DNA from: Bdellovibrionia bacterium | GTDB taxonomy: Bacteria; Bdellovibrionota; Bdellovibrionia; Bdellovibrionales; JAUICD01 | Direction of reading: 5' to 3' | DNA: 64,000 nucleotides | Assembly (NCBI GenBank): GCA_030427965.1 | Contig: JAUICD010000003.1 | Span: 1 to 64,000, forward strand | Part shown: one piece after another, positions 27,591-37,364 of the stretch | Layout: each line of letters starts with the position of its first letter | Numbering within the stretch: position 1 is the first letter of the stretch | Made by a program: the position numbers and the translations under genes | The notes under the pieces: generated by a model | What the model was told of the DNA's origin: nothing | Seen by the model: the letters and a program-made list of their open reading frames with translations, nothing else | The model's database searches: none

Positions 27591-28506
27591 TTTTCTTTCT
27601 TAAATTGGGATTTGTTTCTTCAATCCATAAAATAAATCGGTTTATTCCCCTCGGCATAATTCGTTTATGCTCATCCTTACTAATACGAACATCCCCATAT
27701 TGGCTTACAAAACTTGTAATCTCTGAGTACTTTTCTTCAGGAAGAGTAAAATGGAAATAGCTTCCATCTTCTTTTCTCCAACCCAGCCGAACCTCTCCAG
27801 CTTTTTTCCCACCAAGTTCTCGGATTTTTTTTGCAATTACAGGGGTCACCTCATCCACATTGCTCAAAAACATATACATGCGATATACATAGCCTCGAAC
27901 AGGAACTGCTGATGGAGGGTCTTTGGCTTCAAGGGTTGTTTTATTACTTGCCACACTCTCATCTTTTGAAATCACTTCTTCTGATTTTTTAACTGGCGCC
28001 GGAGTTGCCTCAACAATGACACCCTCTTTAGGGAGAGCCTCTTCATCTTTTTGAATCATTTTTTCAACTTCACTGACTTCATCAGAAATAGGGATCTCAG
28101 CCTGACCCTTTCCAAGCTGGACTGTGGCCACATCAAATTGACTGACATCTTTCATCCAAAAATCTGTTGGGATAAATCGAATTCCAATAAAAACAACAGA
28201 AGCAACAACAAGTGCCTCAATCGTCCAACGCGCCCACGTTGGCAGTGTTTGAAGCTTTTTAAAGTAAGCCACAATTCCCGTTTCCTCTTGAACCTGATTG
28301 ATAAGTGGCTCAGAAACTTCAGTTTGGGAAAGTAGCTTCAAATAGACAATGCCGTTCTTTAGAGCCTCAAGCTCATCCTCTAAATCTGGAAACTCTTTAA
28401 TCGATTCTTCAACGGCAGTTTTTCTGCTGTCATCAAGTTCACCCGTAGCAAAATCATAGAGCATTTCTCTACAAAGAAATTCACTCAGTTGCCGTCGAGG
28501 GCTCAT
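27571..28506 (-). CDS. Membrane-anchored anti-sigma-factor-like protein
   Basis: 311 residues. The N-terminal 45 residues (LCREMLYDFATGELDDSRKT) resemble the helical anti-sigma domain of RsiW-type proteins but lack the HxxxCxxC zinc site. A single membrane segment lies at about 96-115 (ALVVASVVFIGIRFIP). It is followed by a Glu/Lys/Pro-rich linker and a C-terminal extracytoplasmic domain (about 195-290) of the pattern YRMYMFLSNVDEVTPVIA, reminiscent of DUF4349. It overlaps the upstream sigma-like gene by 4 bases and the kinase by 20. That membrane topology fits signal transduction from envelope to the sigma-like partner; this is inference. Confidence 0.65.
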   Translation of the reverse strand: MSPRRQLSEFLCREMLYDFATGELDDSRKTAVEESIKEFPDLEDELEALKNGIVYLKLLSQTEVSEPLINQVQEETGIVAYFKKLQTLPTWARWTIEALVVASVVFIGIRFIPTDFWMKDVSQFDVATVQLGKGQAEIPISDEVSEVEKMIQKDEEALPKEGVIVEATPAPVKKSEEVISKDESVASNKTTLEAKDPPSAVPVRGYVYRMYMFLSNVDEVTPVIAKKIRELGGKKAGEVRLGWRKEDGSYFHFTLPEEKYSEITSFVSQYGDVRISKDEHKRIMPRGINRFILWIEETNPNLRKKNDESGN

Positions 28507-28961
28507 ATCCGCACCAATCCCGGTTGCGCAACAAGACCAAGTAGGCGAATCCCGTTACCCAATCTATACCTCAATGTTCCAATGGTAATTCCCAAACCCT
28601 GAGAAATGGGTTGGTCTTTGAAATTGAGAATTTTTGAAAATACTACGGCCTCAACAACTTCGCCATCAGACTCTGCAAGAAACTCTCTCCATGAACCAAT
28701 ATCCACATCTGGGTGAAGAGTCCAGCCGGATTCAATTCCTGACTTGGCCCAAAGATACTTCTTTTTGCCCGTCAACTTGAGTCGCACTTGATGACAAAAA
28801 AAGACAATCAGTTTTTCAATGTCTTTTGCATCTTCTTTGTTTGATTGAATTCGTTTTTTTATTTTTCGTACAACTCGTGCTGTCGCCTCCATAGCGAGGC
28901 GTTCATCAAGTAAAGTGAAATAAAAAAAAACGGATATGCATTTGATATGCAAAGTTGCCAT
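28503..28961 (-). CDS. Degenerate ECF sigma-factor-like protein
   Basis: About 152 residues from ATG 28961, two bases after the mreB stop. The C-terminal third matches sigma region 4: DGEVVEAVVFSKILNFKDQP followed by a helix-turn-helix of the form GLGITIGTLRYRLGNGIRLL. The N-terminal part (KKRIQSNKEDAKDIEKLIVF) could be a reduced region 2, but I cannot find the -10-binding aromatic motif, so this may be a regulator derived from a sigma factor. The first 25 residues look odd (hydrophobic and Cys-containing), so a later start such as ATG 28892 is possible. The anti-sigma-like gene overlaps its end. Confidence 0.6.
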   Translation of the reverse strand: MATLHIKCISVFFYFTLLDERLAMEATARVVRKIKKRIQSNKEDAKDIEKLIVFFCHQVRLKLTGKKKYLWAKSGIESGWTLHPDVDIGSWREFLAESDGEVVEAVVFSKILNFKDQPISQGLGITIGTLRYRLGNGIRLLGLVAQPGLVRI

Positions 28962-28963
28962 TA

Positions 28964-30052
<1,089 letters not shown>

Positions 30053-30152
30053 TTAGAGCCTGATACAAAGTCCAGTCAATACGCGATCTTATGTTAGGAG
30101 CTTACCAAAGCTTTGGCCACGTCGTACAAAATCGTCGATAAGCCACAAATCC

Positions 30153-30971
30153 TCACCACTCAAAATGTCGCACCTGATCTGCTCTCTGATTTAATTCAGC
30201 CATTGTTTGAATGCCTATATCAAGATGTAGATCCGTGTACTTCCTAAATACCTTTTTGGCAGATGCTTTGGTTTTTGGTGCTTTCAATGGTAAATCACTC
30301 ACCAAAAGCAACGCGCCGCAGGGTACTTTGCAGGCAAATGCCGAAACAAATAGGGTTGCTGTCTCCATATCAATCGCTGCAGCCTTCTCAAGTTTTAACA
30401 GCTTCTTAAACTTTTCATCAAACTCCCAAAACCTATAATCTGTCGTATGAACAACTCCCGCCACATAGGTTTCATTTTTTTCTACAATCACCTGACTCAA
30501 AAATTTCTGGATTTTAAAAGCCGGGAGAGCTGGAACTTGAGCTGGCAAAAAGTGATTGGATGTCCCCTCGTCTCGAATCGCTGCCATTGGTAAAAAATAA
30601 TCTCCAATTTTAATATCGCGATGTAACCCACCACACATCCCAAGCATTAGAACTGCATTTGGTTCATTGGCTGATAGCATTTCAATTACAAGGGCTGACA
30701 TTGGAGCCCCTATATTAAAATCCAAAATGGATATATCAAGATCGGGGTTGTTCGCAATTCGACACGCACTTCCCTGATGTATCTTACAATTGAACCTGTC
30801 TGAAAATGTCTGCATGTAGTAGTCGAAATTTGTCAAAATCACATGACTGCAAATTTCTTCAAGAGGGGATCCTGTGTATCGCTCCAGCATATCGAGAGCA
30901 ATTTTCTTTTTCTCTGGATTATTCCAGGGGCGAGCTGCTTCAAGGGGTAGTGTTCTTCTCGTTGACGTCAA
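30153..30971 (-). CDS. amn: AMP nucleosidase (short form)
   Basis: 272 residues of the nucleoside phosphorylase fold. AMP nucleosidase cleaves AMP to adenine and ribose 5-phosphate. Features: HVILTNFDYYMQTFSDRF near the N-terminus, DISILDFNIGAPMSALVIEM, LMLGMCGGLHRDIKIGDYFL, and the purine/ribose site KAAAIDMETATLFVSA. It lacks the long N-terminal domain of the E. coli enzyme, as in the short form of Bacteroidetes. The start is TTG at 30971 with AGGAGG 4 bases upstream. Another nucleoside-phosphorylase-family activity cannot be excluded. Confidence 0.82.
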   Translation of the reverse strand: MTSTRRTLPLEAARPWNNPEKKKIALDMLERYTGSPLEEICSHVILTNFDYYMQTFSDRFNCKIHQGSACRIANNPDLDISILDFNIGAPMSALVIEMLSANEPNAVLMLGMCGGLHRDIKIGDYFLPMAAIRDEGTSNHFLPAQVPALPAFKIQKFLSQVIVEKNETYVAGVVHTTDYRFWEFDEKFKKLLKLEKAAAIDMETATLFVSAFACKVPCGALLLVSDLPLKAPKTKASAKKVFRKYTDLHLDIGIQTMAELNQRADQVRHFEW

Positions 30972-31034
30972 TTGGCCTCCTCGCTATAGCCTATAACTTG
31001 TTATTTTTAAATACAACTATGAGGTTGAACCCAA

Positions 31035-31496
31035 ATGGAAAAAGCCGATGCAAACTTATTTGAGCTTCTTAAAGACTTCTTGGTAGAAAAACCCATTAGT
31101 AAACAAGCTCTCTCAAGATTAAAACCTGGTATTGAGATTTCGATACTTCTAGCTGGAGAACAAGAGTGTGCTTATTATATCATGAACAACCAAGTCCAAG
31201 TGGAACCCCGCAAGGCAAACAACCCAGATGTAAGATTTGAAATTTCAGAGACCGGGTTAAGACACTTGCTCAGAAATGATGGCACAAGCCTTGGGCTTTT
31301 TGGCGTTGAAGTGCTTAGGCAAATTGTTGCCGGGGAAGTCAAAGTCAAAGTTGTCGGGAAGGTATTTCATGTTTTAAAAAACGGATATCTTAAGCTTATA
31401 AAAGATGCCGGGCCAGAGTTTGCGCAATTCTTAACAAAACACGGAGTCAGTAGCCTCTCTAAGCTTCCAAAGATTATTAAAAGTTTAAAATCATAA
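31035..31496 (+). CDS. SCP2 sterol-binding-domain-like protein
   Basis: 153-residue cytosolic protein with the single-domain SCP-2 pattern: LKPGIEISILLAGEQECAYY, NQVQVEPRKANNPDVRFEIS, a helical TGLRHLLRNDG stretch, and VKVVGKVFHVLKN. SCP-2 domains bind lipids or fatty acyl-CoA in a hydrophobic groove. A conserved C-terminal helix (GYLKLIKDAG) follows, as in bacterial stand-alone forms. It is transcribed divergently from the AMP nucleosidase gene. Function in this organism is not evident. Confidence 0.7.
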   Translation: MEKADANLFELLKDFLVEKPISKQALSRLKPGIEISILLAGEQECAYYIMNNQVQVEPRKANNPDVRFEISETGLRHLLRNDGTSLGLFGVEVLRQIVAGEVKVKVVGKVFHVLKNGYLKLIKDAGPEFAQFLTKHGVSSLSKLPKIIKSLKS

Positions 31497-31519
31497 AACG
31501 CACAAAAGGTAGGTCATAT

Positions 31520-33139
31520 CTATTTTTTCCAGGAAAGTTCTTTGTTCAGGTGATTTTTCAATCGCGCAATTTCATCCTTAAACTGAGAGTCACTCCAATT
31601 CAATTTTTCAGCGAGTCGGCGCCCAATTTGATCAACAAGAGACATTCCATTGTCTGGGTGAGCTAAAAACAAATGCGTTCTTCTTAAAAAGAAATCCTCC
31701 AAATGAAAACACATTGTCGTATCCACAGCATGATCCACCTCGTAGTCCCAATAAGACATTCTAGATGTTGTTTTTTGTAATATTCGCTCTGCTTCAAGTC
31801 CATGTCGGCCTACTAGGGCTTGAACATTTGTTTTACTCAGCCCGGATTCCTCAGCCCAAAGACCACAAAGTGAATTTGCCTTCTGAATCGTTGCTTCTGT
31901 CGCATAGAGATTTAGTGGATTTCTTGTTTGTGTCGGCTTTAATCCTGCAACATACTCAGTTGAAAAATAAGAAAGGCACTCATTGACAATATCTTCCGAC
32001 ATTTTTCTGTAAGTCGTGTACTTTCCACCAGCTACAAACGTCACATTTAAAAAATCTGTCCAAATCTTGTGCTCTCGACTCGTTTTACCCTCTGACTCCG
32101 ATCCATCATGAACAAGTGGACGAACTCCTGCATAGCTTCCTAAAATGTCTTTTTCAGAAATATTTGCACCCGGAAAGTACTCCCCGCACATTTTTAATAA
32201 ATACTCTATATCCTCACGATCACTTGTGACATCACTTGGATCTTTTGAGAAATCTGTGTCTGTTGTCCCAACAATCACCATATCGTGCCGTGGAATACCA
32301 AACACAATCCGGTTTTTAGAATCATCTGCCATCACGACGGCTTCCTTTAAACCCAGGCGCTCTCTGTTGAGGGTAAAGTGTATCCCTTTTGTCGGCCGAA
32401 GTTTTGACTTCCATCCCTTGAAGTTGGATTTACCAAAAATATCTGTCCAAGGCCCAACTGCAGACACAAAATGAGTGCCTCGTATTTCAAATTCCTTACC
32501 TGTTTCTTCATCCTGACAGCTTAAAGAACGTACACGTCCATTTTCTTTTTTGTTTTCCGTGACACGAACATAATTGGCAGATATTGCACCAAATACTGCG
32601 GCTGAACGAAGTGTTTCAATGACCATTCGATCATCATCCATATAAGCATCTGAATAGACAAAACTCCCCTTCAATCCACTATCTGATAAAAGTGGAAGTC
32701 GTTCTTTTGTTTCTTCAAAGTTAAGACGCTCATGCATTTCTGGTGAATTAAAAAGAGCAAGGGCATCATATAACCACATTCCAAGACTCATTTTAAACAT
32801 TCCAACACGAGAGTTTTCATAAATCGGAAGAACAAATCTCAACGGATGCACCATCAGAGGTGCAATTTCAAATAACAGATTTCTTTCAGAGAGGGCTTCA
32901 AATACAAGTCCAAATTCAAGATTTTCTAGATATCGAATCCCACCGTGCACCAGTTTACTTGAACGGGAACTTGTTCCGGATGCAAAATCACTTGCCTCAA
33001 CCAACGCAACCCTCATTCCACGAGAGGCCGCATCTCGAGCAACACCTGCACCTGTGATCCCCCCACCCACAATAACAAGATCAAAGTTTTCTCTACCCAA
33101 TTTCTCTATATTCTGTTTACGAGTGTTAACGGAAAACAA
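31520..33139 (-). CDS. glpD: Aerobic glycerol-3-phosphate dehydrogenase
   Basis: 539 residues, the usual size. FAD-dependent membrane-associated enzyme that oxidises glycerol 3-phosphate to dihydroxyacetone phosphate and passes electrons to quinone. Seen: the dinucleotide motif DLVIVGGGITGAGVARDAA, SGTSSRSSKLVHGGIRYLE, HFVSAVGPWTD, RPTKGIHFTL, VGTTDTDFSKDP and AGGKYTTYRKMS, plus the C-terminal helical DAO_C domain with RRTHLFLAHPDNG. The start is TTG at 33139 with AAAGGA about 9 bases upstream, one base after the previous gene's stop. No glpF or glpK is nearby. Confidence 0.96.
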   Translation of the reverse strand: MFSVNTRKQNIEKLGRENFDLVIVGGGITGAGVARDAASRGMRVALVEASDFASGTSSRSSKLVHGGIRYLENLEFGLVFEALSERNLLFEIAPLMVHPLRFVLPIYENSRVGMFKMSLGMWLYDALALFNSPEMHERLNFEETKERLPLLSDSGLKGSFVYSDAYMDDDRMVIETLRSAAVFGAISANYVRVTENKKENGRVRSLSCQDEETGKEFEIRGTHFVSAVGPWTDIFGKSNFKGWKSKLRPTKGIHFTLNRERLGLKEAVVMADDSKNRIVFGIPRHDMVIVGTTDTDFSKDPSDVTSDREDIEYLLKMCGEYFPGANISEKDILGSYAGVRPLVHDGSESEGKTSREHKIWTDFLNVTFVAGGKYTTYRKMSEDIVNECLSYFSTEYVAGLKPTQTRNPLNLYATEATIQKANSLCGLWAEESGLSKTNVQALVGRHGLEAERILQKTTSRMSYWDYEVDHAVDTTMCFHLEDFFLRRTHLFLAHPDNGMSLVDQIGRRLAEKLNWSDSQFKDEIARLKNHLNKELSWKK

Positions 33140-33140
33140 A

Positions 33141-33602
33141 CTATGTCATCCTTTTTGAGGTTTTTACAACGGGGCGAGTATTCAAGGTTTCAGTTTCGTA
33201 TCCAATGAGATCTCCAGATAGGTTTTCAGGAAAGATCACCCTTTGAAGGTGTTTTTCACGTGCGTATCTGTAGGCGGTATCCATCAGTTTTTCTTTAGCT
33301 GTCTGGTTGATTGCTGACAGGCTTTCAATCCAAAGTGTTTGAGTCATCGACTCATGAAAGAGATAGACCTGTCCAATAAAGTACCCAAGAAAACCCTCTT
33401 TTGTATCTGTTTGGCTTGTCTCCCACAATCCGACACTCCAGCCTAATTTTAAATAGTGCTCAAGCGACTCCTCTCGCCAAGGAGCATTCCACTCAAAAAA
33501 CCTTCTCTCATCTTCGTTTTCAATCGTACTTTTGAGATTTGCTCTTTCGTACTCAAGAATGACTTCCCTATCATCTAAAGACAAAACCTTAATTTCACTC
33601 AA
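33141..33602 (-). CDS. Probable GNAT-like N-acetyltransferase
   Basis: 153 residues. The order of strands and helices fits the GNAT fold: a short N-terminal strand (IKVLSLDD), FLGYFIGQVYLF in the middle, LWIESLSAINQT as the beta4 strand, and the helix TAKEKLMDTAYRYAREKHLQ that usually follows the acetyl-CoA loop, then RVIFPENLS. The classical R/Q-x-x-G-x-G/A loop is not present, so acetyl-CoA binding is uncertain. The start is TTG at 33602, overlapping the preceding stop as TTGA. It sits between the MetE-like gene and glpD. Confidence 0.5.
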   Translation of the reverse strand: MSEIKVLSLDDREVILEYERANLKSTIENEDERRFFEWNAPWREESLEHYLKLGWSVGLWETSQTDTKEGFLGYFIGQVYLFHESMTQTLWIESLSAINQTAKEKLMDTAYRYAREKHLQRVIFPENLSGDLIGYETETLNTRPVVKTSKRMT

Positions 33603-34495
33603 CCAAAGAACCTTTCTTGAATTTCTGTTAATATTGCGAGTCTTTCTTGTAATTCATCTGAATGCTCAAGACCTATACCACAAGAGGTCGATATGAGAAG
33701 TCGATTTTTAACATGAGTAGGCACCAGATATAGAAAATCTTCAAAATCCTCTATGACAACCTGTTTATCAATAGGTAGAGGGCCACTGGGAACAACACCA
33801 AGCGCCAACCACTGATTTTTCTCTTTCATAGATTCAAATTTCTCATTCCAAAACGCACGCTCTGAAATCAAAGAGTCGCCCAACTCCCCCAAGGAAAGGT
33901 GAACCACTTTAAATGAAAAATCCAACCAACTTGGTTTTGGTGTACCACAGCTATGAAGACAAAGGCTTTCTCCCAAATCCTCATTTTTAAACTGAACAAG
34001 CATAGATTTCCAAAGAACCTCTGTTTTTTTCTCAAGAAACGCGCATGGCTCATCAATAGATATAAAATCAAACTTTGTCCCATTTAGTTCATTCATTTCT
34101 GTGATTGAAAGAAGTAGGAATTCAAAAATGTCAGATTCTATTATAAATGGATATTTCTCTTTCTTAAGTGCCCAGAGAAGTGTCGCTGGTCCAATGATTT
34201 GAGTTTTTGTCGGTTTATCAGATTTGTTTTTTAAAAACCACTCAAAGCCTATACGGCTTTTTATTTGTTTGGAAATCGTATTTTTATCAAAATCTGACTT
34301 ACACCAAATATCAAATAAATGAAGCCAAAAACCGATCAACTCCTCTTTTTCACCAAGCCCCGTCATTTCAGGCCAGAAATCAAAATCAAAGACGGACAAG
34401 AGTTCTTGTATATCCTCTACCTTTTGGGACTTAAAGCTCCCCACAGCCCAAATCATTCCTGGTTCCAACTTGTCATTTATTTTTGTATCCGACAT
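33599..34495 (-). CDS. MetE/uroporphyrinogen-decarboxylase-superfamily protein
   Basis: 298 residues resembling the C-terminal barrel of cobalamin-independent methionine synthase. Marks: KTQIIGPATLLWALK, FDFISIDEPCAF, LCLHSCGTPKPSW (His and Cys of the MetE zinc site) and STSCGIGLEHS (the late zinc cysteine). The N-terminal half of full MetE is missing, so it belongs with stand-alone MetE-core/UROD-like methyltransferases, whose methyl donors and acceptors vary. It starts only 9 bases from a divergent HAD phosphatase gene. Substrate unknown. Confidence 0.7.
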   Translation of the reverse strand: MSDTKINDKLEPGMIWAVGSFKSQKVEDIQELLSVFDFDFWPEMTGLGEKEELIGFWLHLFDIWCKSDFDKNTISKQIKSRIGFEWFLKNKSDKPTKTQIIGPATLLWALKKEKYPFIIESDIFEFLLLSITEMNELNGTKFDFISIDEPCAFLEKKTEVLWKSMLVQFKNEDLGESLCLHSCGTPKPSWLDFSFKVVHLSLGELGDSLISERAFWNEKFESMKEKNQWLALGVVPSGPLPIDKQVVIEDFEDFLYLVPTHVKNRLLISTSCGIGLEHSDELQERLAILTEIQERFFG

Positions 34496-34504
34496 AATCC
34501 AACT

Positions 34505-35251
34505 ATGGTTTCAGAGCCCCCATATCCAGTCAAACCTTTCCCCGATAGATTGCTTTCTGACCTCAAAGAGATTTCTGAAAAAATTGCCACTGAGGTTAAA
34601 AACCCCATAGCAGCCTATGATGCCGACGGCACTCTTTGGAGAACAGATATTGGTGAGGTATTTTTAGAATACCAGATTCAAAACTGTGACTTTCAGTGGT
34701 CAAAAAATCAAATGAGTGACTATTTGGAATTTCGTGAAAAAGATCCACTCAATGCTCTTTTTTGGTTAGCAAAAATCAATTCCGGCATTGAACTTAAAAC
34801 TCTTCAAAAATGGGCAAGGGATTGTTTTCAAAAATATGAAACACCTCTCTTTGAACCTATGAAACACTTAATTGAGTTTCAAAAAAATTTAGGTTTTGAA
34901 ATTCTCATTGTCACAGCAAGTGTCAAGTGGGCTGTTGAACCTTTTGCCAAACTTTTTGGTTTAAATAGCGATGCCGTAATTGGAACAACAGCAAAAATTG
35001 AAGATGGCTTGATCACCGAAGAACTTGATGAGCTCACCTTTAAAGAGGGAAAAGCAACAGCCCTAAAAAATCGAAATAAAATTCCCGCATTTGCCTCTGG
35101 CAATACTATTTCAGATTTGGACCTTTTGATGCTGGCCACCCATACACAACTCGCTGTGCAATCTGAGCCAAAGGGGCGTCTTTTTGAATCTGAACAGAAA
35201 TTAAAAGACATTGCTCTTCAGAAGGGATGGCTGGCACACAGTTTTTTTTGA
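34505..35251 (+). CDS. HAD-superfamily (SerB-like) phosphatase
   Basis: 248 residues from ATG 34505. HAD motif I is AAYDADGTLWRT (nucleophile and acid Asp), motif II is ILIVTASVKWA, a lysine follows at FKEGKATAL, and motif III/IV is AFASGNTISDLDLLMLAT. The order and the cap size fit HAD subfamily IB, which includes phosphoserine phosphatase. The substrate cannot be read from sequence. The frame is open further upstream, but that part lies inside the opposite gene and does not look like protein. The palindromic element begins about 30 bases after its stop. Confidence 0.85.
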   Translation: MVSEPPYPVKPFPDRLLSDLKEISEKIATEVKNPIAAYDADGTLWRTDIGEVFLEYQIQNCDFQWSKNQMSDYLEFREKDPLNALFWLAKINSGIELKTLQKWARDCFQKYETPLFEPMKHLIEFQKNLGFEILIVTASVKWAVEPFAKLFGLNSDAVIGTTAKIEDGLITEELDELTFKEGKATALKNRNKIPAFASGNTISDLDLLMLATHTQLAVQSEPKGRLFESEQKLKDIALQKGWLAHSFF

Positions 35252-35280
35252 ACAGATTTGTGTTTTTTGCTTGGGTGGAT

Positions 35281-35673
35281 CTAATTTTATTATTTCACAA
35301 AAAGTTCAGACATGCGTTTTGCTACTTTACGTCAGCTATCGCTGCCGCAAAGTAGCAAAGCCGAACTCACTTTTTCTGAATTAATAAAATTAGATAAACC
35401 AGAAAAAGGGGGAGAGGGAGAACGTGAAAAACAATTGTCAAACAAGCATTCCACTACTTTACGTCAGCTAGCGCTGCCGAAAAGTAGCAAAGCCGAACTC
35501 ACTTTTTCTGAATTAATAAAATTAGACAAACCAGACAAAGGGGGAGAGGGAGAACGTGAGAAACAATTGTCAAACAAGCATTCCACTACTCTACGTCAGC
35601 TAGCGCTGCCGCAAAGTAGCAAAGCCGAACTCACTTTTTCTGAAATAATAAAATTAGACAAACCAGACAAAGT
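35281..35673. repeat. Palindromic repeat element, copy 1: three tandem 132-bp units with inverted ends
   Basis: The landmark ACGTCAGCT recurs at 35329, 35461 and 35593, exactly 132 bases apart. Each unit has a hairpin core (CTACTTTACGTCAGC...CAAAGTAG), a CTAGCG centre, the arm GAACTCACTTTTTCTG followed by an AT-rich AATAAAATTAG end, and a purine-rich spacer with GGGGGAGAGGGAG. The left end (35281-35304) is the inverse of the last right end (about 35632-35656). Because 132 is divisible by three, a 139-codon frame stays open, but the second copy breaks that frame, so this is not a gene. A twin lies at 41390-41786 in the same orientation. Confidence 0.9.
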
Positions 35674-35688
35674 CGGGAAAGAGGGGAT

Positions 35689-35711
35689 AAGGGCCCCAAA
35701 GAGGGGCCCTT
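35689..35711. terminator. Strong hairpin, possible bidirectional terminator
   Basis: Perfect 9-bp GC-rich stem (AAGGGCCCC/GGGGCCCTT) with a 5-base loop between two convergent genes. It lacks a T-run, so termination ability is uncertain. Confidence 0.4.
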
Positions 35712-35726
35712 GGTGGGAACAGTTCT

Positions 35727-35748
35727 AAAGAGAGACTCTCCTCTCTTT
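35727..35748. terminator. Second hairpin between convergent genes
   Basis: Perfect 8-bp stem AAAGAGAG/CTCTCTTT with a 6-base loop, directly before the 3' end of the secreted-protein gene. The flanking T-run is short. It may act with the hairpin at 35689. Confidence 0.4.
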
Positions 35749-35763
35749 GTTTGGAGGGTTAAA

Positions 35764-37356
35764 TCAATTTGATCTTGCTTCTGAAAAGTTTTTCAGAAGC
35801 TTTTCAGTACAAGTTGGGTTATTTGTGCCACAGGATTCATTGATAAGAGCATGAGCATCTTCTGATAGACCGTATTGAGCCACAGATTTCATGATATTTC
35901 CAGGGCAGTTAAAAGGCGACTCAGAGGTGCACGACGCAGTTACTAAGTTCAAAGTCGAAGGACTCGGTGGGTGAGCAGATGCTGCTACCAGCATGTCCAT
36001 CTGACAAGATGCTTGATCTTTCCAAGTTGCTTTATGGCACGCCGAGGCGACAGTCTTTGCGAAAACATCCTCAAGGTTTAAGTAGTATGAAAAAATGACA
36101 TTGAAACATCTCCCATGCATTTCCCACCCCGAGATTGAAGCACATGCTGTAAACGTGAAATCGTACTTATTCAAATCGCCCGTCGAAGCTTTTTTTAAAC
36201 CAAGCACAATTTCACTAAAGCATTTTTTTGCATCATCCCAAGTTGGATTATCCAGGCACATATCAGACATGCCTTTTAGAACGTAAGAGGTCCCTTCATC
36301 GGCAGACAAACTCCATTCTCTAAGCCTAGATTGAAAACACTTTCCATCTGACACGTTAGAGCCTGTGTTACTACAAATTTGAAGTGTTTGAGCAAGATAT
36401 TCTGATAGAGATCCCGTTACGTAAGATTCAGCATAACCTGAACCTGCACTCTCGACATTTGTTTCTATGCGCTCAAGTATTGTAAGGTTGGAGCCCGACA
36501 ACCAAGTTGATCCTTCACGAGTCATCACCCCAGCTCTAGTGTAAGCCGTTGCAATTTCAGAAAGACGCTCTTCGACTAAGCCCATCTTGTTAACAAAGAA
36601 CTGTCTAATGTCTCGTGCAAGATAAAGTTGTTCAATGGGTGTAGATGGAACATCAGAACTCACACTATCAACCTTGGCTTTGATTTGAGCCAAGAAAGGA
36701 GCAAGCTGCTCATTGAGTGTTGCATCGTTTCGAATATCCCAAAACCAGTGCCTTAGAGCGAGTCTTAAAATATTCATACGCGATTGGTTATCAGGTGAGG
36801 AATAAGTCAGACCAAGAACATACCGCGCCCAATCAATTCCCAAGAAAGCATATTCCACTGGCCGCACATACTGACTGAGCTCTTCTTCAGACATGGTTTC
36901 AAGACGACTCAAAATTGAGTAGTTCACTGGATAAAGCTCAATCGCCCAATGGATTGCGTCTCTCAAAAGACGCCTCTCAAAAGTTTTCTTCTTTGGTGAG
37001 TCACTGGCCTCTTGAGCCACATTGTACAACTGACGAGAACGTCTTAAGACGATCCCCATCAAAAACTCCGATGAATGGCTTTCAGACTCACGGATCACAT
37101 TGTTGATAGCGTTTAAGTAAATCCCAGTACGATCTCTAAGGGGTTTTGCCTTTGCCTCTTGTAGAGCTGACTCTAACAAAAGTTTTGAGTCATGCAAAAG
37201 TCCCTGAAAGTCATCTAGAGCATCTGGTAAAATATTGATTGCAGCTCCAAACTCTTCATCACCCTCTCCCAGAAAACGATCCAGGTCAGACTGAGCATGT
37301 GCAAATGTAAAAATAAAAATTTGTAAAATAACTGTCATAAATATTGATTTTTTCAT
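35764..37356 (-). CDS. Secreted cysteine-rich protein of unknown function
   Basis: About 530 residues from ATG 37356 (GAGG 6 bases upstream). Signal peptide MKKSIFMTVILQIFIFTFAHA, with cleavage likely after AHA. The N-terminal two-thirds is helical (for example LRDAIHWAIELYPVNYSIL). The C-terminal 200 residues contain about 15 cysteines in a spaced pattern with repeated W/F-x-x-A-x-x-C elements (MCLDNPTWDDAKKCFSEI, ACHKATWKDQASCQMDM), suggesting small disulphide-bonded helical repeats. Not recognised. Last gene of a three-gene secreted-protein run next to a TIGR02147 regulator. The N-terminal region faintly resembles the 38162-39259 product. Confidence 0.7.
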   Translation of the reverse strand: MKKSIFMTVILQIFIFTFAHAQSDLDRFLGEGDEEFGAAINILPDALDDFQGLLHDSKLLLESALQEAKAKPLRDRTGIYLNAINNVIRESESHSSEFLMGIVLRRSRQLYNVAQEASDSPKKKTFERRLLRDAIHWAIELYPVNYSILSRLETMSEEELSQYVRPVEYAFLGIDWARYVLGLTYSSPDNQSRMNILRLALRHWFWDIRNDATLNEQLAPFLAQIKAKVDSVSSDVPSTPIEQLYLARDIRQFFVNKMGLVEERLSEIATAYTRAGVMTREGSTWLSGSNLTILERIETNVESAGSGYAESYVTGSLSEYLAQTLQICSNTGSNVSDGKCFQSRLREWSLSADEGTSYVLKGMSDMCLDNPTWDDAKKCFSEIVLGLKKASTGDLNKYDFTFTACASISGWEMHGRCFNVIFSYYLNLEDVFAKTVASACHKATWKDQASCQMDMLVAASAHPPSPSTLNLVTASCTSESPFNCPGNIMKSVAQYGLSEDAHALINESCGTNNPTCTEKLLKNFSEARSN

Positions 37357-37364
37357 GATCATCC

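Noticed and set aside
35312..35728. Open frame of 139 codons with three 44-residue repeats
   Set aside because: It exists only because the 132-bp DNA unit is a multiple of three. Copy 2 of the same element has an in-frame TAG, and the unit is dominated by palindromes.
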